Below are positions 18,809-27,385 of a stretch of 64,000 nucleotides of DNA, piece after piece (the first letter of the stretch is position 1; every line of letters begins with the position of its first letter). The notes below the pieces were generated by a model. It worked only from the letters and a program-made list of their open reading frames with translations. It had not been told where the DNA came from and did not search any database. The DNA is taken from NCBI RefSeq assembly GCF_001411475.1, contig NZ_LLWH01000176.1:47648-111647 (forward strand), given 5' to 3'. Both the position numbers and the translations under genes were made by a program. The stretch comes from Pseudomonas endophytica (lineage in GTDB: Bacteria > Pseudomonadota > Gammaproteobacteria > Pseudomonadales > Pseudomonadaceae).

Positions 18809-19173
18809 GAGCCCGCCGCCACAGGTTCACAGGCGCTCTTGTACTGGGCTTCAAATTCAACCAACCCGGCATGGACCTTCTGCAACGTCTTGATCTGATT
18901 TGCCACCGCGCTTTTTTTTACCTCAATGGCATGGCTTACCACCTCCCATGGCAGTGGCTGCCCGCGATGGCTCTCGACAATCGCCAGCATTTCTTTGAGC
19001 TTGAAACCCAACTGCTGTGCGCATTTGATGAATTTCAGTAACTCAACAGAGTCTTGGGTGTAGACGCGGTAATTACCTAGTCGTTGAGGCGAGGGCAACA
19101 GGCCGATGTCTTCGTAGTGGCGGATGCATTTGATCGTGGTGCCTGCCAACTGCGCGGCTTTGCCGATGTACAT
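18805..19173 (-). CDS. MerR-family transcriptional regulator
   Basis: A 122-residue regulator with the winged-helix start MYIGKAAQLAGTTIKCIRHY followed by EDIGLLPSPQR, then a long dimerisation helix. It lacks the paired C-terminal cysteines of CueR or ZntR types (only one, in YKSACEPV), so a metal sensor is unlikely. It lies 37 bases downstream of the quinone reductase gene on the same strand, so it probably controls that gene in response to quinones or electrophiles (inference). Confidence 0.85.
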   Translation of the reverse strand: MYIGKAAQLAGTTIKCIRHYEDIGLLPSPQRLGNYRVYTQDSVELLKFIKCAQQLGFKLKEMLAIVESHRGQPLPWEVVSHAIEVKKSAVANQIKTLQKVHAGLVEFEAQYKSACEPVAAGS

Positions 19174-19210
19174 GAAAAGTCCTTTTAATGGCTAGCCGTG
19201 CACTGCGAGC

Positions 19211-19786
19211 TTATCGGCTGGCGAGTACTCGGGCCTGTTGGAGCCACTTGGCTCGTTGCGTTGCGGACGAGTGTATAAGAGGGCCGAACATCAGAGTAGT
19301 CAGGGGTTTGATACCGCAAAATCTCAAGGTTGTTTTGCGCATCTGATGCACCCCCGGCATGCGGTAAATCCATCTGAAATACCACGGCGGGGTATCCATC
19401 GTGACCAGCAGGTGGGCACTACGACCTTTAAGTAATGGTTCGGGAAAAGCCTTACCTTGGCGATACTGAAAAGCAAAACCGGGTAAAAAAATGCGATCAA
19501 TAAAGCCTTTCATCAGGGCTGGAATACCGCCCCACCAGATTGGAAACACCCATACCACATGCTCAGCCCATGTGATGTCCGCCTGGGCGTTGAGCAAGTC
19601 GGGTTCTAACGCTTGGATCTGGTTGTAACCTGTGTGCAATACCGGATCGAAGCGCAGCGTGCCCAGTTGCATCACGCGAACATCATGGCCTACGCCAATG
19701 GCCGCCTCAACGTAGGTGTTCGCTACGGCACTACAAAAACTGTCTGTAGAGGGATGCCCCAGAATGACCAACACTCGCTTGCTCAT
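19211..19786 (-). CDS. NAD(P)H:quinone oxidoreductase, flavodoxin-fold
   Basis: A 191-residue FMN/FAD-dependent reductase of the NQO1/MdaB/Kef-accessory family. The flavin motifs are VILGHPSTDSFC at the N-terminus and VWVFPIWWGGIPALMKGFID in the middle, with PPWYFRWIY near the active site. It likely performs two-electron quinone reduction that avoids radical formation. ATG 19786 was chosen at MSKRVLVIL; the frame extends 20 residues upstream without similarity. It is followed by the MerR regulator. Confidence 0.88.
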   Translation of the reverse strand: MSKRVLVILGHPSTDSFCSAVANTYVEAAIGVGHDVRVMQLGTLRFDPVLHTGYNQIQALEPDLLNAQADITWAEHVVWVFPIWWGGIPALMKGFIDRIFLPGFAFQYRQGKAFPEPLLKGRSAHLLVTMDTPPWYFRWIYRMPGVHQMRKTTLRFCGIKPLTTLMFGPLIHSSATQRAKWLQQARVLASR

Positions 19787-19861
19787 AATCACGCCAACCT
19801 TAAAGAAGGCTTTAACGATAGGCGTTGCCCCAAAGGGGAGAGTCAAGCGAGGGCGTGCTGA

Positions 19862-20119
19862 TTATTCGCTTTCGACCAGCAACTCAGACAGCGCGTCGGG
19901 CTGGCTCTTGAACGCCTTGGCGAATACATCGCGATTCTTCGCCATGTAGATGCCTGCTTCTTCGACCTGCTGCTCGCTCAGGGACGGCACTGCTTTTTGC
20001 AACACTTCAGCCAGCAGCTCAGCGAGTTCGAGCATTTTGTCATGACGGTCAGCTTCGGCTTTATCCATGAACAAGCGCTCCAGATCTCGGCTGCTGCGGT
20101 ATACCACTTCGACGGCCAT
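19862..20119 (-). CDS. yebG: YebG-family SOS-inducible protein
   Basis: An 85-residue protein that begins MAVEVVYRSSRDLERLFMDK and continues KAEADRHDKMLELAELLAEV, the YebG pattern. YebG is DNA-damage inducible in E. coli, with unknown biochemical role. The case here is supported by a perfect LexA box 42 bases upstream of ATG 20119. AGGTGG sits just before the start. It is a single gene ahead of the quinone reductase, from which it is separated by 75 bases. Confidence 0.9.
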   Translation of the reverse strand: MAVEVVYRSSRDLERLFMDKAEADRHDKMLELAELLAEVLQKAVPSLSEQQVEEAGIYMAKNRDVFAKAFKSQPDALSELLVESE

Positions 20120-20161
20120 TTACCACCTCATATGCCTTCACGATAATTTATCTTACGGATA

Positions 20162-20177
20162 CTGTGTTTTTATACAG
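20162..20177. promoter_or_regulatory. LexA box upstream of yebG
   Basis: CTGT-N8-ACAG with an AT-rich centre (GTTTTTAT), a perfect match to the gammaproteobacterial SOS box, located 43-58 bases before the yebG start. Confidence 0.88.
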
Positions 20178-20362
20178 CTAAAAGCATAAGCCAATCATCG
20201 CGCTTTGGGTAGCGACTTTTTGACTCTAGCTGCAAATAGCCAAGCACGTGTCTAATCGCAGCTGGCCACCATCTTACTGGCGATGGCTGGCCTTTTTTCT
20301 GCATGTAGAAAGCGTCACGTTCATCGCGGATGATCCGTGTAATCGACCCTAGGAGCTGCATC

Positions 20363-20863
20363 GTGAGAGTAAACAAAGCTGAGAAGCTACGTCGCCGGGT
20401 TCATGAACTGGCCGAATCGATGGGCAACCTGTTCGTAGAAACCTTCCACTATCTAGCGTTGTTCGCTATTGGTGCCGTCACAGCCTGGGCGGCGGTGATG
20501 GAATTTTTGCAGATGGTAGAAAAAGGCAATATCAGCATCGACGATATTCTGCTGCTGTTTATCTACCTGGAACTGGGTGCGATGGTCGGGATTTATTTCA
20601 AAACCAACCACATGCCCGTGCGCTTTCTGATTTACGTGGCGATCACGGCGCTGACTCGGTTGTTGATTTCTAACGTGTCGCACCACAACGCGCCGGACAT
20701 GGGCGTTGTGTACCTGACCGGGGCGATTCTGTTGCTGGCGCTTGCCATTTTGGTAGTGCGTTATGCGTCGTCGCAGTTTCCGTCGGTGAAGATCGAGAAT
20801 CCGCATCGTAAGACCGGCGCGGGCTCAGGTGAGCATCCTGAGGTCGAGAAGGGCGAGCTGTAA
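20363..20863 (+). CDS. psiE: PsiE-family inner-membrane protein
   Basis: A 166-residue protein named for phosphate-starvation induction in E. coli, function unknown. It has four hydrophobic segments (FHYLALFAIGAVTAWAAVME, DILLLFIYLELGAMVGIYF, VRFLIYVAITALTRLLI, GVVYLTGAILLLALAILVV) and the conserved YFKTNHMPVRFLIY. AGGAG nine bases before GTG 20363 fixes the start; the frame upstream of it lacks a ribosome site. It ends in a strong terminator shared with the convergent HPF-like gene. Confidence 0.9.
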   Translation: MRVNKAEKLRRRVHELAESMGNLFVETFHYLALFAIGAVTAWAAVMEFLQMVEKGNISIDDILLLFIYLELGAMVGIYFKTNHMPVRFLIYVAITALTRLLISNVSHHNAPDMGVVYLTGAILLLALAILVVRYASSQFPSVKIENPHRKTGAGSGEHPEVEKGEL

Positions 20864-20884
20864 TCACGCGTGGTGATGCCGAAT

Positions 20885-20922
20885 AAAAAAGGCGGGCTTA
20901 CCGAAGTAAGCCCGCCTTTTTA
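20885..20922. terminator. Bidirectional intrinsic terminator between psiE and the HPF-like gene
   Basis: AAAAAAGGCGGGCTTA and TAAGCCCGCCTTTTT arms flank CCGAAG. The stem is fully paired and has A and T tracts on its two sides, so it can terminate both convergent genes. Confidence 0.92.
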
Positions 20923-20941
20923 TTACACTCCTAGCGCTGAA

Positions 20942-21367
20942 TCAGCTATTGAGTGCAGCCTGTTCTTTTTCTAGGAATTCTTCTTCGAGCAACGCATCAA
21001 CGTTCTCTTTTGGCTCTTGTTCTTCGAACCCTTCAATTGGCAGCTTTGAGGCATGTTTACCACGCAGCTTACCGAACAAATGTTCCAGCTTGTGCTCCAG
21101 TTTGGTCGCCGCACCCTGCACCGCTTCTGTCAGCGTATCAGCGTCGTGGGAGACAAGAATCGGTTGGTGACCTTTGGGACGAGCCTCCATTTTGCAACGT
21201 TTGTCTTTAGTGCCAGCTTTGCCGCCATTTTCATCGGTTGCATGCACGATCACTCGAGTCAGGTCTTCCAAGTGGCGCTCGAGCGTAACTTCAACTGTAG
21301 CTTTCACCCAATTTTGGGTGCGTTCGTCAGCAGTGATGTTCTTATCGGAAAAGACTTCAATTTGCAT
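20942..21367 (-). CDS. HPF/RaiA-family ribosome-associated protein
   Basis: A 141-residue protein. Residues 1-100 match the ribosome hibernation factor fold (MQIEVFSDKNITADERTQNW, LTRVIVHATDENGGKAGTKD, KLEHKLEHLFGKLR), and an acidic tail follows (EEQEPKENVDALLEEEFLEK). It probably binds the 30S subunit in stress, like RaiA or short HPF; the CKMEARPKGHQP segment is typical of the Pseudomonas paralogue. AAGGGAAG before ATG 21367 fixes the start. Confidence 0.88.
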   Translation of the reverse strand: MQIEVFSDKNITADERTQNWVKATVEVTLERHLEDLTRVIVHATDENGGKAGTKDKRCKMEARPKGHQPILVSHDADTLTEAVQGAATKLEHKLEHLFGKLRGKHASKLPIEGFEEQEPKENVDALLEEEFLEKEQAALNS

Positions 21368-21568
21368 AATGCTTCCCTTTTCTAGCGTGCTCGTGTGAGT
21401 TGTGACGGCCTTGAAACTCAAAGGTTCATCGTCTGCGCTCACCTACAGTGTTTGAGCCGATGAGCAAATATTTCAAGCACTATTTTCAAGATAAACTCTG
21501 CACCCTGATCCGCGTCAGTCTTTAATCGAGGGCAAATACCCGCGTGTGCGGGCCTTTGGCGATTTATA

Positions 21569-23899
21569 TCAAAATGCAACCGAGGTCTGTACATACAGGG
21601 TGCGAGGTTCGCCCACGTATTTGCCCTTGTTGTTGTCGTCAAACGAGCGGGTGTAGTACTCGTGATTGAGGATGTTTTTAACCCCTACAGCGACGTTTAA
21701 GTCAGACAACTGATGACCAAAATCATAGGCCACGCGGGTGTTAAACAGCATGTAACCGGGGATCAAACCTGTGCTGCCATCGGCGCTTTCAGCGCGGGTG
21801 TTGGCATTGTCTGCGAACTGGTTGGTTTGGAACGTGCTGTCGAGGTTGGCTTTCCAAGGGCCTTCAGTGTACGCAACGCCTAAGCTGCCTTTGTTTTTCG
21901 AGGAGAACGGCACACGATTGCCTTTGTTCGGGCCGTCTTCGCGGATGGTCGCGTCAACATACGCGTAGGTGGCGTACACATCGAAACCGGCAAAAATAGG
22001 GCTAGCGCCTTCGAGGGCATAGTTAACGCTGGCTTCAATACCTTGATGGCGAGTTTTACCGCGAGCGATCACCGTATCAGTGGTTTGGTTGCTGTCGTAT
22101 TGATTGTTGAAATTAATCAAAAATGCGCCGATCTCCGCGCGCAGGTTGCCATTGTCGTAACGGGTGCCGAGTTCCCACGTGCGGGCTTTTTCAGGTTTTA
22201 CTTCACCGCCGGTGACCCGATTAGGCATTTGACTGTATTGCACGCTGCCAAAAGAGCCTTCGGTATTGGCGTAGATATTCCAACTGTCGGTGACGTGGTA
22301 CATCACGTTCAACGCGGGCAACGGTGTGTTGTAGTCGCCTTTGTATTTCACGTGGGTCAGCAGATTGGTTTGCTGCTGTTCGATCATTTCGTAGCGAATG
22401 CCGGGTGTGAACGTCCACTTGCCGATGTCAATTTTATCGTCGAGGAATAAAGCGTGGGCTTCGGTCGCGCCACGGGTGTCGCGGTCGTTGCGGCTGCTGG
22501 TGGTCGGCAACTGGTTATTAGCGATAGGCGTGCGGTAACGCAGCTCGTGCCCGGCTTCGTTGATGTAGCGATAACCCACGCCGACTTCATGCGTGCTATC
22601 GCCCAAGTCGAAACCTTGGGCAAGGCGTGTTTCAACCCCACGCACCCAGTATTCGCGTGGTGATAGCGAGAGGAACGTGCCTTGATCCAAATAACCGCTG
22701 CGCAAGGTTTTGGTGAAGAAGCTGTTCAGCGTGAACTCGCGGCGGTCTTCCTGATAGCGATACCCAACATTGACTAGGGTGCGGCGGCCCCAGAACTTAT
22801 CGTTCGGGCGGGTCGATTGATACGGGTCTGCCTTGTAAGCCGCCGTGCTCAAACCGCCCGGCATTTGCGCTTCCCCGTCGTAGTACTGCGCCATAGCGTT
22901 GAAGCTGTTGGCGTCGTCGAGCTGGTAATTGCCTTTCAGAATCAGATCGTCGATGCGCGTATCGCTGTGTTCACGCCAGTCGCTACCACGGGTTCCTGAG
23001 TATAAAAGCGCGCCGCCCAAGCCATTGTCGGCCGTGCCGCCGGCCAGCACATTGGCGGTTTTCTTAAAGCCGTCTTGGGTGGACGAGGGGCTGGTGTCGG
23101 TCTGCAAGCCGACCTTGACGGTCGGTTCGTCGGGTATCGCACGGGTCACAAAGTTAACGATACCGCCCACGTTTTGCGGGCCATAGCGCACTGCACCGCC
23201 GCCGCGCACAACATCAACCGCGTCCATATTGCCCATGCTCACGGGCGCGAAAGATAACTGTGGCTGACCATAAGGGGCGAAAGGCACTGGAATGCCGTCC
23301 ATCAACACCGTCGAGCGCGTGGCCAGACGCGGGTTTAAGCCGCGTATGCCGAAGTTGAGCGCCATATCATGGCTACCGGTGCCGTTGTTTTGCGGGGCAT
23401 TAACGCCGGGGATGCGGTTTAACACTTCGCGGGCCGTAGTCGCGCCTTGGCGTTCGAATTCTTCGCGGCGGATCACGTCACGTGCGCCCGGATGCTCAAA
23501 GACATTGATCTGCGCCGCGTCGCCCAGCCAGTCGCCAACGACGCTGGATGCACCCAGCTCGATGCTCTGCGGGGCGTTCTCGGCGGGTGCTGGTTGCAGG
23601 CTGAAGGCGCCGTTACCTTCAGCGCGGGCTTGCAAGCCAGTGCCTTCAAGCAACGCCTGCAAGCCTTGCTCAGGGTTGAAGTTACCTTTCAGGCCATGGC
23701 TTTGCAGGCCGCTGGCAGCGTCTGAGTTGAACGAAATCAGCACCCCGGCTTCGCGTCCAAATTGATTCAGCGCGCTCTCAAGAGAGGAAGGTGCGATGTG
23801 ATAGCGCTTGGTCTCAGTTTGAGCCGCGGCGTTGAAACTTAAACTGGCGCCCAACAATAAACTGGCTAAGGACGTAAGACGGAACGGCTGAACGGGCAT
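21569..23899 (-). CDS. fecA: TonB-dependent ferric citrate-type receptor
   Basis: Outer-membrane receptor of 776 residues with a signal peptide (MPVQPFRLTSLASLLLGASL). An N-terminal STN signalling domain (YHIAPSSLESALNQFGREAG) talks to FecR, then come the plug (TAREVLNRIPGVNAPQNNGT) and a beta-barrel ending in aromatic FAV order (TLYVQTSVAF). Plug and barrel resemble FecA. ATG 23899 starts the signal peptide; an open frame continues to 23950 without one. It lies downstream of fecI-fecR on the same strand, 173 bases after fecR with a REP between, so expression is expected to be FecI-dependent. Substrate is assigned by family only. Confidence 0.92.
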   Translation of the reverse strand: MPVQPFRLTSLASLLLGASLSFNAAAQTETKRYHIAPSSLESALNQFGREAGVLISFNSDAASGLQSHGLKGNFNPEQGLQALLEGTGLQARAEGNGAFSLQPAPAENAPQSIELGASSVVGDWLGDAAQINVFEHPGARDVIRREEFERQGATTAREVLNRIPGVNAPQNNGTGSHDMALNFGIRGLNPRLATRSTVLMDGIPVPFAPYGQPQLSFAPVSMGNMDAVDVVRGGGAVRYGPQNVGGIVNFVTRAIPDEPTVKVGLQTDTSPSSTQDGFKKTANVLAGGTADNGLGGALLYSGTRGSDWREHSDTRIDDLILKGNYQLDDANSFNAMAQYYDGEAQMPGGLSTAAYKADPYQSTRPNDKFWGRRTLVNVGYRYQEDRREFTLNSFFTKTLRSGYLDQGTFLSLSPREYWVRGVETRLAQGFDLGDSTHEVGVGYRYINEAGHELRYRTPIANNQLPTTSSRNDRDTRGATEAHALFLDDKIDIGKWTFTPGIRYEMIEQQQTNLLTHVKYKGDYNTPLPALNVMYHVTDSWNIYANTEGSFGSVQYSQMPNRVTGGEVKPEKARTWELGTRYDNGNLRAEIGAFLINFNNQYDSNQTTDTVIARGKTRHQGIEASVNYALEGASPIFAGFDVYATYAYVDATIREDGPNKGNRVPFSSKNKGSLGVAYTEGPWKANLDSTFQTNQFADNANTRAESADGSTGLIPGYMLFNTRVAYDFGHQLSDLNVAVGVKNILNHEYYTRSFDDNNKGKYVGEPRTLYVQTSVAF

Positions 23900-23995
23900 G
23901 AAAAAGTCCTGAGAAGGGGATGAATCGAAGTGGCTTACCTTCTCTGTCACGCCAGATCTGAAAACAGCTCACCTTTTTGAAAATAAATACACCCC

Positions 23996-24056
23996 CCGCA
24001 GGCTGCGATCTTTTGATCGTTAAAAGATCGCGAGTAAGCTCAATTGCTCCCAAAAA
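23996..24056. repeat. REP element between fecR and fecA
   Basis: CCGCAGGCTGCGATCTTTTGATC and AAAAGATCGCGAGTAAGCTC form a paired REP in the fecR-fecA gap. The two arms come from different REP subtypes (GCAGGCTGCG and GCGAGTAAGC). Confidence 0.78.
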
Positions 24057-24072
24057 GTAGGGGGTAGGGAGC

Positions 24073-25038
24073 CTACGCACGCGCCTCAACCGTCACCCAA
24101 TACCGGGTAAAGCGTTTGACCTGGACCGGCAGGCTAACTTGCAACACATTGAGGACCCGCTCGCTGTCGTCCAATGGGTAGGTGCCGGAGATCAGCAAGT
24201 CCGCGACCTTGGGGTCGCAATTGAGCTGGCCGCGGCGATAGCGGCTCAGTTCGGCCAAGAAGTCTTCGAGGCGCATATGCGCGGCCACCAGCATGCCGTC
24301 GGTCCAAGCGCCGCTGCCAGCGTCCAGTGCTTGCGGGGGTCTCCAAGCTTGGCGGTTAAAGCTCACCTGTTGATTCGCCTGCATCCACAATGGGCTGGCT
24401 GTGTGAGCGGCTGGTGTCAGCGCGACCCGACCGCCAAACACTGCAAGTTGTGTGCGGTCAGTGAATTGGCGTACGTTCAAGCGCGCGGCCTGCGGCTGCA
24501 ACAGGCCGTCGGCGGTGAGTACGTGCAGAGGGCGTGAGTCTTGGGCGGTCACTAAATGCATTTCGCCTTCAAGCAAGCGAATCACGCGCTGTTGGGCGTT
24601 GAACGTCACATCAATCGAGCTGGCCGTATTGAGCTGGATCTGGCTGCCGTCCTGCAATTGCACGTTGCGCCGCTGACCCACCGGGCTGCTGTAATCGGCC
24701 AGCAGTGGGGTGATCGGCAGTTGGTCGCGCAGGCCATAGGTCAGTGCCGAGCCTGCACCCAACAACAGTAAAAGCTTGAGGGCGTGACGACGGCTGGTAC
24801 TTTTCGGCGCGTTCAGCGCCGCGTGGGCCAGAGGCGATGACAAGCCGCGTAAACGTTGGTTGACCCGCTGAATATGCTCCCACGCCCGTTGATGTTCACT
24901 GTGCGCGCTTAGCCAGTGTTCCCACGCGTGTTGGCGCCGTGGGCTGAGCGCGCCGCCCTGCATTTCTACCAGCCAGCTCACCGCTTGCTCGGCGACCCCC
25001 GGCGAAATAGCGGGCGGGTTGTTAAAGGCGCCGTTCAC
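24073..25038 (-). CDS. fecR: FecR-family anti-sigma/sigma regulator
   Basis: Inner-membrane signal transducer of 321 residues. It has an N-terminal cytoplasmic anti-sigma part (AVSWLVEMQGG, RRQHAWEHWLSAHSEHQRAW), one membrane helix (LKLLLLLGAGSALTYGL), and a periplasmic FecR domain (YSSPVGQRRNVQLQDGSQIQ) ending in an STN-like segment (YPLDDSERVLNVLQVSLPVQ). It relays receptor occupancy to FecI. The GTG start at 25038 overlaps the fecI stop (GTGA), indicating coupled translation. Confidence 0.93.
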   Translation of the reverse strand: MNGAFNNPPAISPGVAEQAVSWLVEMQGGALSPRRQHAWEHWLSAHSEHQRAWEHIQRVNQRLRGLSSPLAHAALNAPKSTSRRHALKLLLLLGAGSALTYGLRDQLPITPLLADYSSPVGQRRNVQLQDGSQIQLNTASSIDVTFNAQQRVIRLLEGEMHLVTAQDSRPLHVLTADGLLQPQAARLNVRQFTDRTQLAVFGGRVALTPAAHTASPLWMQANQQVSFNRQAWRPPQALDAGSGAWTDGMLVAAHMRLEDFLAELSRYRRGQLNCDPKVADLLISGTYPLDDSERVLNVLQVSLPVQVKRFTRYWVTVEARA

Positions 25039-25523
25039 AGGGCGAAGTAGCAGCGCAGGGCGGCTTTGTTCAAGTGACGTTTGACCGTGGCAATCGAAAT
25101 GCCCAACTGAGCGCCGATCTCGGCATAGCTCAAGCCATCGACCTGTGCCAGCAAAAAGGCGCGCTTGACCGGTGCGGGCAGGCCGTCGAGCAATTGATCC
25201 AGCTCGGCGAGGGTTTGCAGAATGATGGCCTTTTCTTCTTCTGACGGCACCAGTACTTCGGGCTGGTCCGCCAGTGCCTGTAAATAGGCATGCTCCAGTT
25301 CTTGGCGTCGATAGTGGTTGAACAGCACGCGTTTGGCGACCACGGTCAGAAAAGCCCTAGGTTCGGCAAGAGTCGGCGTTTCGCGGGCGGTGAGCAGCCG
25401 CATAAAGGTGTCTTGGGCCAGGTCGGCAGCACCTTGCGGGCAGCCCAGCTTGCGCCGCAACCAGGCTGTGAGCCAGTTGTGGTGGTCCTGATACAGAACC
25501 TCGACGGTATTTGACGGGGGCAA
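25035..25523 (-). CDS. fecI: ECF sigma factor, FecI type
   Basis: Iron-starvation ECF sigma factor of ~162 residues that directs transcription of the downstream receptor. Region 2 is ADLAQDTFMRLLTA with NHYRRQELEHAYLQ; region 4 is LSYAEIGAQLGISIATVKRH. No ATG is available. TTG 25523 has GGAG seven bases upstream and is preferred; TTG 25535 is the alternative. A Fur-like box lies 35-53 bases upstream. Confidence 0.9.
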   Translation of the reverse strand: MPPSNTVEVLYQDHHNWLTAWLRRKLGCPQGAADLAQDTFMRLLTARETPTLAEPRAFLTVVAKRVLFNHYRRQELEHAYLQALADQPEVLVPSEEEKAIILQTLAELDQLLDGLPAPVKRAFLLAQVDGLSYAEIGAQLGISIATVKRHLNKAALRCYFAL

Positions 25524-25557
25524 CGACCACTCCAACTGCGTTCACAACGCTTTAGAG

Positions 25558-25576
25558 AACAAGAATTGTTCGCATT
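25558..25576. promoter_or_regulatory. Fur-box-like site ahead of fecI
   Basis: Read on the minus strand, AATGCGAACAATTCTTGTT matches about 14 of 19 positions of the Pseudomonas Fur consensus (AATGAGAATGATTCTCATT). Its position upstream of fecI fits iron repression. Confidence 0.55.
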
Positions 25577-25650
25577 GTAGGGGCGAGTGATCGTATTGAG
25601 CAATCATCCTTGCGCAACGGCGTCAGAACAGCCTGTCATCTGTTTTTGCA

Positions 25651-25669
25651 TATGAGAATATTTATCATT
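25651..25669. promoter_or_regulatory. Fur box ahead of the second fecI
   Basis: TATGAGAATATTTATCATT matches about 16 of 19 positions of AATGAGAATCATTATCATT, 38-56 bases before the second sigma gene start. A strong candidate for Fur repression. Confidence 0.72.
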
Positions 25670-25707
25670 AATATCCGCTCTCTTTTTTGACTCCCGTCTC
25701 GACCCCC

Positions 25708-26259
25708 ATGAATCCTCCCGAACTCAAGGATGACCCCGGCATTGAATCGCGCCAAGGACGTGCGCATTTTCTGCAGGTGTTTTTATCCCAACGTCCTCAA
25801 ATGGAGGCGTTGGTCAGGCGCCGGGTGGGCTGCCGGGCCACTGCCGCCGATCTGGTTCAGGATTTATTTTTACGTTTCTGGCGACGACCTTTAGTCCAAG
25901 TCGAAGAGCTGGGTACGTATTTATTGCGCTGCGCGGGCAATATTGCGATTGATCATCTGCGCAGTGAGGGCACCCGAGACCGACTCAACCAGCAGTGGGA
26001 GGCCGCGCCCGATGCGCAGGCCAGCGAGCCACAGGCGGCGTTGGAGGCGGGCAATGATCTACGTCAGGTCGAGGCGGCGTTGCGCAGCTTGCCTGAGCGC
26101 ACGCGACATATTTTTTTGCTCAACCGAATTCATGGGCGCACCTATGCCGAAATCGCCAAGGTGATGGGCGTGTCCCAAAGTGCCGTCGAAAAACATATGA
26201 TGCGCGCCCTAGAGGCCTGCAAGGCCAGCTTGCGCGAGCCGCCAGGGACAGCACAGTGA
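25708..26259 (+). CDS. Second ECF sigma factor, FecI-like
   Basis: A 183-residue ECF sigma factor. Region 2 is ATAADLVQDLFLRFWRRP and AGNIAIDHLRSEGTRDRLNQ; region 4 is RTYAEIAKVMGVSQSAVEKH. It differs clearly from the other FecI in this window and resembles the sigma factors paired with hydroxamate receptors (FiuI/FoxI types). ATG 25708 is used; a TTG seven codons upstream is possible, and neither has a good ribosome site. It overlaps the next fecR by four bases and is divergent from the fecIRA genes, with a Fur box upstream. Confidence 0.9.
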   Translation: MNPPELKDDPGIESRQGRAHFLQVFLSQRPQMEALVRRRVGCRATAADLVQDLFLRFWRRPLVQVEELGTYLLRCAGNIAIDHLRSEGTRDRLNQQWEAAPDAQASEPQAALEAGNDLRQVEAALRSLPERTRHIFLLNRIHGRTYAEIAKVMGVSQSAVEKHMMRALEACKASLREPPGTAQ

Positions 26260-27245
26260 ACCCGTATTCTGAGATCCAGGTGACACCCGAGCAGGAGCGC
26301 ACGGCGCTGCAATGGTTGAGCGTGCTGCACGATCAGCCCGACAGCGGCGATCAAGCGACCTTCAGCCGCTGGCTGCAAGCCGACCCCGCTCATGCCCAAG
26401 CTTACGCTCAAGCTCAAGTCATCTGGGAGCTGAGCGAAGTGGCAGGCAACACGCTGGCCAATGAAGAAGCGTTGATGATGCAACGCTACCTATCGCAGAT
26501 CAACGCCCGCCGCCGGACTCGCCTGACACGGTGGTCCAGTGGCTTAGCAGTGGCTGCGTGTTTGGTACTGATGGTCGGCGTGTTCGCCGGCTGGCAACCC
26601 TTGCGTTGGTTTAATGACCTCGGCGCCGATTTCGTCAGTGCGCCGGGGCAAGTGCGAACGCTGGCCTTGGCCGATCAAACCGAGGTCACGTTGGGGGCTG
26701 ACAGTGCCATCGCGGTGAATTTTAGTGGCAATGAGCGGCATGTTGAATTACGTCGCGGTGTGGCGTTTTTTCACGTCACCCACACCGGCCAGCCTTTTGT
26801 AGTAGAGGCCGACGGCGGCGAGGCACAGGTCTTGGGCACCGAATTTGAAGTCCGTTTACAGCCCACCGGGGCGCAGGTCACGGTGTTAACCGGGTGGGTG
26901 GGGGTCAAGGCTGATAAAAATGCATCGCAGCAGATTCTGACCGCCGATCAACAAGTGGCCTACGCGTCTGGCAGAGCAGACAGGGCGCACCGTATCGACA
27001 GCGCCGCGCAGTTGGCTTGGCGTACGGGCTGGCTGACGTACTACAAAACACCGCTGGTCGACGTTATATCTGATCTCAAACGTTATTACCCAGGGCAAAT
27101 TGTGTTGCTCAACACGGCGCTGGGTGAGCGGCGCATCAGCGGCAGCTTCCCCAGCCAAGACCCACAAGCGGTGATTAATTCGCTGCAAGGCGTGTTGGGG
27201 TTTGAGCAACACAACGCCTTTGGGCGGGTGATTGTTCTGCGCTGA
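26256..27245 (+). CDS. Second FecR-family regulator
   Basis: A 329-residue membrane regulator: an N-terminal anti-sigma domain (RTALQWLSVLHDQPDSGDQA), one transmembrane helix (SGLAVAACLVLMVGVFAG), a periplasmic FecR domain (APGQVRTLALADQTEVTLGA) and a C-terminal STN-like part (RISGSFPSQDPQAVINSLQG). The GTG start at 26256 sits in the GTGA overlap with the sigma gene, with AGGGA upstream. It connects the following TonB receptor to its sigma factor. Confidence 0.92.
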   Translation: MNPYSEIQVTPEQERTALQWLSVLHDQPDSGDQATFSRWLQADPAHAQAYAQAQVIWELSEVAGNTLANEEALMMQRYLSQINARRRTRLTRWSSGLAVAACLVLMVGVFAGWQPLRWFNDLGADFVSAPGQVRTLALADQTEVTLGADSAIAVNFSGNERHVELRRGVAFFHVTHTGQPFVVEADGGEAQVLGTEFEVRLQPTGAQVTVLTGWVGVKADKNASQQILTADQQVAYASGRADRAHRIDSAAQLAWRTGWLTYYKTPLVDVISDLKRYYPGQIVLLNTALGERRISGSFPSQDPQAVINSLQGVLGFEQHNAFGRVIVLR

Positions 27246-27385
27246 TGGCCTGGCCGGTGAGGCTCTTGACCCGCCAATAAAATTATTTTTCAACATCCGG
27301 TGAGGTAAACCCTGAGCTCATCCGTGTAGTGCTTGAAAATGCGAAAAGTTCGTATTCCGTAGCGAGTCACACACAGGTCATGAGC

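Noticed and set aside
20170..20376. 68-residue open frame on the minus strand between yebG and psiE
   Set aside because: It overlaps the LexA box region and the psiE ribosome site, has no good ribosome site and no recognisable motif.
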